DNA of 64,000 bases from UBA6623 sp965217195 (GTDB taxonomy: Bacteria > Acidobacteriota > Terriglobia > Bryobacterales > UBA6623), in contig CBDCHL010000005.1 of the NCBI GenBank assembly GCA_965217195.1, positions 1,054,001-1,118,000 of the forward strand, read 5' to 3'. The position numbers and the translations under genes are program-made. The notes under the pieces are model-generated. The model saw nothing but the letters and a program-made list of their open reading frames with translations. It was not told where the DNA came from and did no database searches. Below are positions 35,105-43,053 of the stretch, in pieces (the stretch's first letter is position 1; every line of letters begins with the position of its first letter).

Positions 35105-36760
35105 ATGAAGATTTTCTGCTCCATCGTCCTGTTTGCCGCGGCCTTGCAGGCGCAGTCTCAGGGCGAATTCCGCGATGTAGCCGCCCAAGCGGGCCTCACC
35201 GTTAAGCTCACTTCCGGCTCGCCCGACAAACCCTACATCTTGGAATCGATGGGTGGCGGCGTAGGTCTTTTCGACTACGACAACGACGGCTGGCTTGACA
35301 TCTACCTTGTCAACGGTTCGACGCTCGACGCCGAGCGCCAAGGCGACAACCCGGTAAGCAATCAGCTCTACCGCAACAACCGCGACGGGACATTCACCGA
35401 AGTCACCACCCGCGCCGGTCTCGCCGACCACGCATGGGGCATGGGCGTCGCCGTCGCCGATGTCGACAACAACGGCTTCGACGACCTCTACATCACCAAC
35501 TACGGGCCCAACCGCCTTTATCTGAACCAGGGCAATGGTACCTTTCGGGATTTCAGCCGTGAGTCGGGAACCGAGGGTTCGGCTTGGAGCTCGTCCGCCG
35601 CGTTCGCGGACTACGACAAGGACGGCGACCTTGACCTCTACGTGTCGAACTATCTGGAGTTCGACCCCTACAATCTTCCCAAAGACAGCCGGCTCTGCCG
35701 ATACCGCGGGATTCGCGTACAGTGCGGGCCCCGAGGAATGACCGCCACACCGGACCGTTTCTACGAGAACCTTGGCGGGGGGCGGTTCAAGGACGCCGGC
35801 TCCAGGGTAGGGCTGGCAGACGTCGCACCTTCGTACGGGCTCGGCGTGATTTGGGCCGACTACGACGACGACGGGGACCAAGACCTCTACGTCGCCAACG
35901 ATTCGGTACCCAATTTCCTGTTTGAGAACAGCGGAGACAATACCTTCCGCGAGGTTGGGCTGTTGAACGGCGTGGCTTTGGCTGACGACGGCCGGGAGCA
36001 GGCCGGCATGGGAGTGGACTTTGGCGACTACGACAATGACGGCGACCTTGATCTCATCGTCACTAATTTCTCGGACGACTACAACACCCTCTATCGCAAC
36101 GACGGGGACGGCGAGTTTTCCGATGTATCCTATGTGGCCGGCCTCGGCGAAAACTCGTGGGCACTGCTGAGCTGGGGCGCGCAGTTCGTGGATCTTAACC
36201 TGGACGGATATGTCGACCTCCTGGTGGCGAACGGACATGTCTACCCCGAGGTCGACAAGCAGGAGTTAGGGGCCGCCTATCGGCAACGTACGAGTATCCT
36301 CCTGAACCAGGCTGATGGGAAATTCGCTGACCACGGGAAGCTCGCCCAAGCACTCCGGGAAACGCATTCCAGCCGTGGGTTGGCGATCGGGGACGTCAAC
36401 AATGATGGGCAAATGGACGTTCTTATTGGAAACCTCGACGCTGCGCCCACGCTGATACGCAACCCGGGCGCAAGGGGTCACTGGCTCTTACTAAAGCTGA
36501 AGGGAACAGTCTCTAACCGGAGCGCCGTCGGCGCCCGGGTAAGGGTGAAAACGGGTGATCGAGCCCAGGTGAGAGAAGTCCGGAGCGGCGGCAGTTACCA
36601 GTCACAGAGTGACCTGCGCGTGCACTTTGGGCTGGGGTCCCACGCCATCATTGACGAAATCGAGATCCGCTGGCCGAGCGGGCCCGTGCAGAAACTCGAA
36701 AAGGTCACCGCCGATCAGATTCTTGTTGTCGAGGAACCCCGAGAGCCGCCGGCTTCCTAG
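35105..36760 (+). CDS. CRTAC1-family protein (FG-GAP/VCBS repeats, ASPIC/UnbV tail)
   Basis: 551 residues with a signal peptide (MKIFCSIVLFAAALQAQS). The propeller blades carry Ca-type loops: FDYDNDGWLDIYLVNGS, ADVDNNGFDDLYITNYG, ADYDKDGDLDLYVSNYL, ADYDDDGDQDLYVANDS and GDYDNDGDLDLIVTNFS. The ASPIC/UnbV tail (RSAVGARVRVKTGDRAQVRE, GGSYQSQSDLRVHFGLG, then EIRWPSGPVQKLEKV) is complete. It is a clear paralogue of the 25.0-26.8 kb gene. Its stop overlaps by 4 bases the stop region of the convergent TPR gene. Probably secreted or surface-bound. Confidence 0.85.
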   Translation: MKIFCSIVLFAAALQAQSQGEFRDVAAQAGLTVKLTSGSPDKPYILESMGGGVGLFDYDNDGWLDIYLVNGSTLDAERQGDNPVSNQLYRNNRDGTFTEVTTRAGLADHAWGMGVAVADVDNNGFDDLYITNYGPNRLYLNQGNGTFRDFSRESGTEGSAWSSSAAFADYDKDGDLDLYVSNYLEFDPYNLPKDSRLCRYRGIRVQCGPRGMTATPDRFYENLGGGRFKDAGSRVGLADVAPSYGLGVIWADYDDDGDQDLYVANDSVPNFLFENSGDNTFREVGLLNGVALADDGREQAGMGVDFGDYDNDGDLDLIVTNFSDDYNTLYRNDGDGEFSDVSYVAGLGENSWALLSWGAQFVDLNLDGYVDLLVANGHVYPEVDKQELGAAYRQRTSILLNQADGKFADHGKLAQALRETHSSRGLAIGDVNNDGQMDVLIGNLDAAPTLIRNPGARGHWLLLKLKGTVSNRSAVGARVRVKTGDRAQVREVRSGGSYQSQSDLRVHFGLGSHAIIDEIEIRWPSGPVQKLEKVTADQILVVEEPREPPAS

Positions 36761-38667
36761 CGGTCCGCGGACACGCCATCAGACTGCTCAGCGAGCGCCT
36801 CGGAAACCTTTCGCACATCGCCCTGGACCCGCTCGAGTCGTCTCCGGTTGAGTTCTCGGAACTTCCTCATCTCGCTTTGAGCCTCAGCCGTACGCCCCAG
36901 CTTCTTGTACGCGTTCGCAAGCAGGTAATGGATGCGGTCATTCTCAGGGTCCGCTTGTGCGTACATCTCGAACTCTGACACGGCCTCCTGATAGCGCTCT
37001 CGTGCCATGAGAGCGCGTCCGAGCTCGAGGCGGGCGGCGATCAAGCCTGAATTCGCGGCAAGCGCCTGCTTTAGGTGGGAGATCGATTGGTCGGGCTTGC
37101 TTTGCTCTGCGTACAGACTGCCGAGTCGGTAGTGGGCCAGGCCGTGATGCGGATTTCGCTCTAACTCGCCGCGCAGCCATTTTTCAGCCGGGTCAAACTG
37201 CCGTGTCTTCCAATAGACGTTGCCGATGGCGTAGCGAATTCCGGCCAGGGCGGGCCGCTTCTCCAGCGCCTTTCTATAGGATTCCAACGCCTTCTCATAC
37301 GCCGTGTCTTCCTCATGGCGCTCGCCGGCAAGCTGATGCACCCGGTGGGAATCGGGGTCCGTCCGTATCATTTCATCCACGGTCAGGACCGCCCTCTGCT
37401 TGTAGATCCGGCCCAGCCAGTAGAGCGCCTCGAGGTCTTCGGGATCTTCGTCCAAGAGCTTTCCGGCTTCCGTCTCAGCTTCGGTATGTCGATTGGCGCC
37501 CATGTAGGCACGTACAAGGAAGAGCCGCAGGAGCCGCCCGTCCGTGTCCTTCAGAGCGGGGACGAACCCTTGTATGGCCGCTTGGTATTGACCGGACTTC
37601 AATGCTTCGAGGGCCGATAGAATCGGCAACCCGACCGCGGTTGCAGCCGTCCTCCCGTCGGCAGTCACCGAATCCGGCTTCCATTTCTCAAGACGCTGCT
37701 GTGACGCTCGCACGAGTCGCTCCGAGTCGGCGTCGGTCGGCGTCTGAGATGCGACCCTCGTCAGATGATCCAATCCCTGATCTTCCGCTTCGTGGGTTAG
37801 GTAAAACTCGCCCAGTTCATAGTTCGCACGCATATCGTATAACGACATACGCAGTGGACTCTCCGGCCTGTCTGATGGAGAGGGCGGCGTGCGGCCGGTG
37901 AACTTTCCCAGGGCTGGAATTAGTCCTCGAACGTCGGGTCGCAACTGCAGGGCCTGCTGGTACTCAAATCGGGCCAATTCGAGCCGGTCCTCGCCGGCGG
38001 ATCGCTCGGCCTGCAAAAAATGAACGAGAGACGAGCGGGGATCGATGCGGCCGATGGTCGCGAAAAGGGTTGACGCGTGGCGGTCCTGCGCTCGCGCCAA
38101 GTGGAATAAGACCTCAATATCGTCGGCGCGGACTTGAGTGAGACGCTGCAACTGTTCGGTCGCCTCGCCGTGCTTACCTAGAGCTGAGAAACTCAGACCC
38201 AGCCAGAAATGTGCCTCGGATTCCGCCCCCTCGCGGTTTAGGACCAGGCTCTTTTCCAGCGCCGGCACGGCCTTGTCAAATTGGTTGGTCTTGTAATAAT
38301 CCATCCCCAGAAAAAGATACGAACCCCACAGCTGCTCGTCTAGCTGAATAGCTTTCTGGAATTCCTCGATGGCCGGCCTATACAGATTTTCGAGATGGTA
38401 GGTTAGGGCCAAGCTCTGGTGAATCAGAGCCCAGTCAGGTTGAAGCTTGAGGATCTCTCGGTAGGCTCGTCGGGCAGCGGCGTAATTTTGCGAACGCTCG
38501 GCTTGCTGGGCGGCGGCGAGGTGGCCTTGAATCTGCTGCTCGAGAGAACCGAGATCCTGGGCGGCGGCTGACTCGACCGCGAGGAGGTTAGTCAGCAGCG
38601 CAACTGCCGCCACGAGAGAACGAAAGTAGTTGACCAAGTCAGACCTCATGTTGCGGCGGAGTGCCAT
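36757..38667 (-). CDS. TPR-repeat protein, secreted
   Basis: From ATG 38667 the product is 636 residues; an upstream open extension to 38817 looks non-coding and overlaps the methyltransferase. A signal peptide follows: LVNYFRSLVAAVALLTNLLA then VESAAAQ. Two clusters of TPR units flank a less repetitive middle. Examples are YAAARRAYREILKLQPDWAL, LENLYRPAIEEFQKAIQLDE and YRLGSLYAEQSKPDQSISHL. It ends in a charged tail (RRRLERVQGDVRKVSEAL), similar in character to the tail of the 26.9 kb TPR protein. It converges on the CRTAC1 gene with a 4-base overlap, so it is transcribed separately. Envelope scaffolding is the likely role. Confidence 0.75.
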   Translation of the reverse strand: MALRRNMRSDLVNYFRSLVAAVALLTNLLAVESAAAQDLGSLEQQIQGHLAAAQQAERSQNYAAARRAYREILKLQPDWALIHQSLALTYHLENLYRPAIEEFQKAIQLDEQLWGSYLFLGMDYYKTNQFDKAVPALEKSLVLNREGAESEAHFWLGLSFSALGKHGEATEQLQRLTQVRADDIEVLFHLARAQDRHASTLFATIGRIDPRSSLVHFLQAERSAGEDRLELARFEYQQALQLRPDVRGLIPALGKFTGRTPPSPSDRPESPLRMSLYDMRANYELGEFYLTHEAEDQGLDHLTRVASQTPTDADSERLVRASQQRLEKWKPDSVTADGRTAATAVGLPILSALEALKSGQYQAAIQGFVPALKDTDGRLLRLFLVRAYMGANRHTEAETEAGKLLDEDPEDLEALYWLGRIYKQRAVLTVDEMIRTDPDSHRVHQLAGERHEEDTAYEKALESYRKALEKRPALAGIRYAIGNVYWKTRQFDPAEKWLRGELERNPHHGLAHYRLGSLYAEQSKPDQSISHLKQALAANSGLIAARLELGRALMARERYQEAVSEFEMYAQADPENDRIHYLLANAYKKLGRTAEAQSEMRKFRELNRRRLERVQGDVRKVSEALAEQSDGVSADR

Positions 38668-38722
38668 GCGCTTAAGAGAAGGTCCCTTGTCGATTGTAAT
38701 GCGGGGCCCGGTGCCTTCGCCT

Positions 38723-39246
38723 CTACTTGACGGTCCAAAGAAAGACCGTACTCCCAAACACGGCGACCTGTTTGTCGGGCGGCCAGGCATCCCCCATGTC
38801 GAAGCTGTGGGCGACAATCCGCGTGCCCCGTCGAAGTCTTTTGAGCCTGGGCACTAATCTAGCGTTCAGATACGACAGCAGGTAGGTCGCGACCACCGTG
38901 GCGTCTCGAAAATCCGCCTTGAAGAGGTCTTGCCGGCGGAACTCGACTCGGTTTTCAACACCCGCCTTCCGGGCGTTCTCCCGTGATTTTCGAATCAACC
39001 GCTGATCGATTTCAATACCCACCCCGCGCGCTCCGAATTCCTTCGCCGCCATGATGACAATCCGTCCGTCACCCGAGCCGAGGTCGTAGACGACGTCTCT
39101 GGATGTGACGTCCGCCAGCTCCAGCATTTCGCGCACGATGTGGTTTGGAGTAGGAAAGTAGTCAACGTCGGGAGCCCGGTCTTGGGCGCCGGCGTGCTGA
39201 TGGAAACGGCCAGGGCGAGTAAGAGGGCTGTTCTAATGACGGACAT
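38723..39246 (-). pseudogene. secreted SAM-dependent methyltransferase-like protein, 1-base frameshift
   Basis: ATG 39246 starts a signal peptide (MSVIRTALLLALAVSIS) in one frame. From about 39195 the family sequence continues in the next frame as AGAQDRAPDVDYFPTPNHIV then REMLELADVTSRDVVYDLGS GDGRIVIMAA. That contains SAM motif I (VYDLGSGDG), the acidic end of strand 2 (GIEID) and motif IV-like RRQDLF. Exported methyltransferases with this N-terminal PTP..vv..ML pattern are common in Acidobacteria. One missing base near 39185-39195 explains the break; the restored protein would be 174 residues. Whether it is a pseudogene or a sequence error cannot be decided here. Substrate unknown. Confidence 0.7.
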
Positions 39247-39548
39247 CGCGATCTCAGCTACCTTTCTATTGTGTCGTGTTCGGGCGGCTCGAGACCCGCC
39301 AGGCCTCAAGGTCGGACGTCGCGATTAGCCTCAACTCAGACACGCGGCGAGTAGTCGAGGTTGGTGGGCTGACTTGACCTTGCCCCCGAAACAGCCGGTT
39401 ACTCCAGTCGAGAAGATACTCGATGACCTTCGCGAAGACTTCGTATAACCGTTAATGACCTACTGGGATAGGTCGACGCCTTTTGACAACGAACAGACGG
39501 CTGCGTGCGACCGCCGCATGGGTGGGCCTGACGACGTTACCTTAACCT
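39247..39548. other. short intergenic region
   Basis: No gene or RNA recognised between the methyltransferase and the permease fragment. Confidence 0.4.
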
Positions 39549-40545
39549 TCATGGACCTACCTCCTCCTCTCTCTCCCAGGCTCGTCGTCCCAGCAGGGCG
39601 GCCGAGGCGGCGAAACCGACCACCAGCCCCACAAATGTCGAGAAGTACATTATGACCATGCCGATCAGCACCGCGAGGGCGCGTTCTATGCGATTACGGG
39701 GCATCGCAAGCGCGACGTAAGCGCAGGCAAAACCGGTCAGAATCAGCGTCAACGAGAACGCCACGTCGAGCACTGGTCGAAACAGTTCAAGCAGCGGCCG
39801 GATGAAATAGAAGATCGGTAGACCGAAGAGAAAATAACTGAAAATGCCGCCAAAGATCGAGTCCATCTCTTTTCGGCCACGCCGGTAGCGCTCGGCCACG
39901 ACGACTGTTGCACCGGTCCAAAGCGGGCCTTGCAGCGGAAAGAACGGGCCCGCAAGGACAGCCATCAGAAGGTTGCGGCTTCCGACCGTAAGATGGGTGC
40001 GGCGTTCATCGATGGGGACCTGTTCGTCGGGGCGATCGCGGGCCGCGTCACCGACGATAGCGGTGCCGGTAATGATGTCCCCGAAACCAACCACATAGGC
40101 CGCGAAAGCCAACGGAAGGGCCGCGGCGAAGAATTCAAAGTCCGGTAGCCCCTGAAAAATGGGGCTGAATTCTCTCACAAGGGTTCCGAACTCGGGAAGA
40201 AAGAACACGTCTCCGGGACGAAAGGTCCATTCGCCCGAACCGGGTGCGAGGAAGTAAGACTTGAAGCCTTGATAGCTCACCTCGCCGACCCAGGGGCCCA
40301 CCACCATCGCCAAGAAGAAGCCGGGGGCGATCCCAAGTGAACCAATAAACGCAATACCGCGGTTTCGTTTCTTCCACCGTTCCATCGGTTCGGAAAACAT
40401 CAACAGCAGCGATATACAGACCGCGAGAAGGATACAGATCGGTAGGGTTTCGATGCGCGATGCACGGCCACCGGAGCGTGGGATGAACTCCCCGTAGATA
40501 GCGCTCATACCCGCGCCTAGGATGATTCCCGCTCTAAGCGCCCTA
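39549..40545 (-). pseudogene. NCS2-like permease, C-terminal part (interrupted by IS630)
   Basis: Encodes the later part of a polytopic permease from RALRAGIILGAGMSAIYGEF, through FGDIITGTAIVGDAARDRP and about eight further membrane segments, to GRRAWEREEEVGP. The sequence recalls the xanthine/uracil (NCS2) and SulP superfamily, where a RALRAGIILGAG-type helix follows the first substrate-binding half. The open frame runs back into the IS630 end, but true gene sequence begins at the TA at 40544-40545. Joined to 41641-42068 with one TA, it gives an uninterrupted 474-codon protein reading DWFLRAVPRALRAGIILGAG at the junction. Natural substrate unknown; the fragment alone would be inactive. Confidence 0.85.
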
Positions 40546-41638
40546 TTGAATCTCGCAAAATAAAGTGACACCTTTTTGGGGTACGTACGTCTTTGTATGT
40601 ATGGGAAATACAAAAGGCGTACGGCGGGATTTCGAGGCCCTGGAGAAGCGCCGTTTCAAAGCGATCCGGTTGGTCGAGCAAGGCTGTAGTCAGTCCGAGA
40701 CAGCGAGGCGATTGAAGGTCGCGCGGCAAAGCGTCAGCGAGTGGCTGCGACGATACCGGCGTGACGGCGAAGCCGGGTTGCGCCAGGCCGGCCGCGCCGG
40801 CCGTAAGCCGCTGTTGGACGCCGCGCAGCTCGAACGCCTCGAGGCGTTGCTGCTGGAAGGCCCCGAGGCGCACGGCTTCCCGACGCCGCTGTGGAGCTGT
40901 CCGCGGGTCGCTCGTCTGATCGGAGACGAGTTCGGCGTGCGCTATCACGAGGGCCATGTCTGGAAGATCCTGCGGGCGCTCGGTTGGAGCCCGCAACGGC
41001 CCGTCGGCAAAGCGCGGGAGCGCAACGAAGAGGCCATCCGCGGCTGGCAGCGCAAGACTTGGCCGGCCATTAAAAAAAAGCCCGCAAAGAAGAACGTACG
41101 ATCGTCTTCATCGACGAAAGCGGATTGAGTCAGAAGCCGCATCGTTGCCGCACCTGGGCGCCGCGCGGCGAGACACCGGTGTTGGAGTTCAACTTCAACT
41201 GGGACAAGCTGTCGGTGTCGGCCGGGCTGACGTTGCGCAACTTTTACTTCCGGCTCTATCCCGGCGCGATCGGCGAGCTGGAGGTCATCGACTTCCTGAA
41301 GGCTTTGGTGCGCCACATCGACGGCCCACTGCTGATCGTCTGGGACCGGCTGCCGGCGCACCGCAGCCGCCTGGTGCGGGAGTTCATCCAGCTCTCCGAG
41401 GATCACATCGCAACGGAGTACTTGCCGCCCTATGCGCCGGAGTTGAACCCGGTGGAATACATTTGGGCGTACTGGAAGCAGCACGAGTTGCCCAACGTCT
41501 GCCCGAAGGACTACTGGGAACTCGACGAGCGCGCCCGCAAAGCGCTGCGGCGAATGCGCCGCAAACCGCGCTTGATTACCGCTTTCTGGAAACAGTCTTC
41601 TCTTTGTCTCGATTGACAGTATATTATGCGAGACTCAG
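40546..41638 (+). mobile_element. IS630-family insertion sequence, complete
   Basis: A 1093-bp element flanked on both sides by TA (40544-40545 and 41639-40640+1000, i.e. 41639-41640), the target duplication expected for IS630/Tc1 elements. Terminal inverted repeats match at 19 of 25 positions: left TTGAATCTCGCAAAATAAAG, right (reversed) CTGAGTCTCGCATAATATAC. It carries one transposase gene in two overlapping frames. Excision in silico with one TA restores the host permease frame exactly, so the insertion is recent. Confidence 0.93.
40601..41616 (+). CDS. IS630-family transposase (two frames, programmed -1 shift)
   Basis: The first frame (40601-41128) encodes the paired HTH region: FKAIRLVEQGCSQSETARRL, VARQSVSEWLRRYRRDG and the Winged-helix GRKPLLDAAQ segment. 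The DDE domain continues in the -1 frame: KKKARKEERTIVFIDESGLS, then IVWDRLPAHRS and LNPVEYIWAYWK, giving the D, D, E triad. The overlap contains A8G at 41072-41080, reading as the classic A-AAA-AAG slippery heptamer in the right phase for a -1 shift. The shift yields a 338-residue fusion, the normal IS630 length. An alternative is two separate proteins, the second from a GTG-like start at 41125, but that would lack the first catalytic Asp. Confidence 0.9.
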
Positions 41639-41640
41639 TA

Positions 41641-42068
41641 GGTACCGCCCGCAAGAACCAGTCCCCCAACCCCGAGACTCCCATCAGTAAGAACGTCGCG
41701 GCCACGAGCAGGACAACCGCGGTCACGAACGCAGTGCGCTCCGGCACACTCTCGTACACCATGGCCTGGCGCAGAACCAGCGGGAGGGCGGGCGTCAACC
41801 AACCGGCGCAATAGGGGTCGCCGAAGACGATCGGACCTGCGCAGACGATCACCGACGACACAATGCACATGGCGACGGCCGTTTCGAAGCTCATCCCCCA
41901 CCACTCCATGTAGAGCGGAACGATGGACAACCCGGTGGCGCCGGCTACCAGCAGGCCCTGGACTAGTTCGGGGATTTCAACGCCGACGTGGACCAGGGGC
42001 ACCCGCAACGTGAAGGGGCCCCATCGATAACCGGGCTGGACGGCGCCGTGAGAGCGGATTTGGCGCAT
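41641..42068 (-). pseudogene. NCS2-like permease, N-terminal part (interrupted by IS630)
   Basis: Starts at ATG 42068 (MRQIRSHGAVQPGYRWGPF) and encodes about four membrane segments (VQGLLVAGATGLSIVPLYM, TAVAMCIVSSVIVCAGPIVF, TAFVTAVVLLVAATFLLMGV) up to GDWFLRAVP, where the IS630 TA target lies. The open frame continues a further 40 codons into the element, ending in element-encoded sequence. Together with 39549-40545 it makes the full permease. The PYCAGWLTPALPLVL loop resembles the first half of the NCS2 substrate site. Confidence 0.85.
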
Positions 42069-42280
42069 GCTGGCTCAACCAAAAGCAAGGACTCGGCATC
42101 CTACCACAGTTGAAAGCGAGCCGACCGGGTTGGGCTGCGCCGAACTATTTCGCTCAGGGGCTTTGAAAGGATGGGGGCTGTACCGAGCGCCGACCGAACA
42201 GGTTCCATTGAATCAATGAGCTTCGAGCGCGAAGCGGACTGTACCTGATTTTTTGACCGTCCCTCGCCGAGCGGGCTTGC

Positions 42281-42995
42281 TCATTTCCGAATCAGCAGGT
42301 TACATCTGTCTTCGCCCTGGCGGATTGTCAAGACGAGCCGTCGCAGCTTGCTCAACTTTCCGTTGTACCAGAAGTACACGTAGCCGCTTGAAGCGTGATC
42401 GGCGGGTTCGGTCGACAGAGCGTGAATCGTGAGAATGCGATCCGGCAACTCATCGGGGTGAGGGGGCGTACGAGTCACCCGAGGTTCGGACGGGTGCTCT
42501 GGGGGCCGGCGGCCCATCGCGACTCGGGTCGTCCGGGAATCGCGGGTTTCGTGGAGGCCCCCCGATCGTCACTCCTTCAAACTCACCGGTGCGGCGATTC
42601 GGCCGTCCGCCCCGTAGCACCCACTGGACCTTGCCTGCTTGACTGAATTCTGGTCGCAGCAGAGAGGCGACTACGTATTGAGGGTGTACGGGAACCAGCG
42701 GCAAATCCGCTTTCTTCCAATTGAGCTCGAAATCGTTCGACCCAAGAGTAATCTTCTCTCCACGATCCGGAAAGACGCCGATCTCGAAAATGAGCACTCC
42801 CGGGATGAACTGGGTGCCACGGGGCGTCGGGAGACTGCGACGCAGGTAATCCACGCCGATCGACGCGTTTTCCAGGCGACACGTCGCGGGATATTCGTCC
42901 ACGCTCTCCCTCGGCTCGAGCTGCGCGCGGGCCGGAGCGACGGTCGCGAGCAGTGCCACGACCCAAACGGTGCTGTGATCGAATTTTCGCATCAC
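42281..42995 (-). pseudogene. secreted hypothetical protein, 1-base frameshift
   Basis: The first frame, from ATG 42995 (or the next codon), has a signal peptide (STVWVVALLATVAPARAQ) followed by CRLENASIGVDYLRRSLPTP, VLIFEIGVFPDRGEKITLGS NDFEL and PQYVVASLLRPEF. It ends at 42450. The next frame continues PHPDELPDRILTIHALSTEP then SSGYVYFWYNGKLSKLRRLV LTI to 42281. One extra base between about 42450 and 42517 would join them into 237 residues; the GGGGG run at 42501-42505 is the likeliest site. The final strand pattern (SGYVYFWYNGK) recalls C-termini of secreted acidobacterial proteins of unknown function. No function can be assigned. Confidence 0.6.
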
Positions 42996-43053
42996 GGCCT
43001 CGCCACCATCACGGGCCCGCCGTGCATCGTGTCATCGTGTCAATAACTCTAGT

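Noticed and set aside
34769..36238. 489-residue open frame antisense to the CRTAC1 gene
   Set aside because: Shadow frame rich in V/A/E produced by the D/G-rich repeats on the coding strand.
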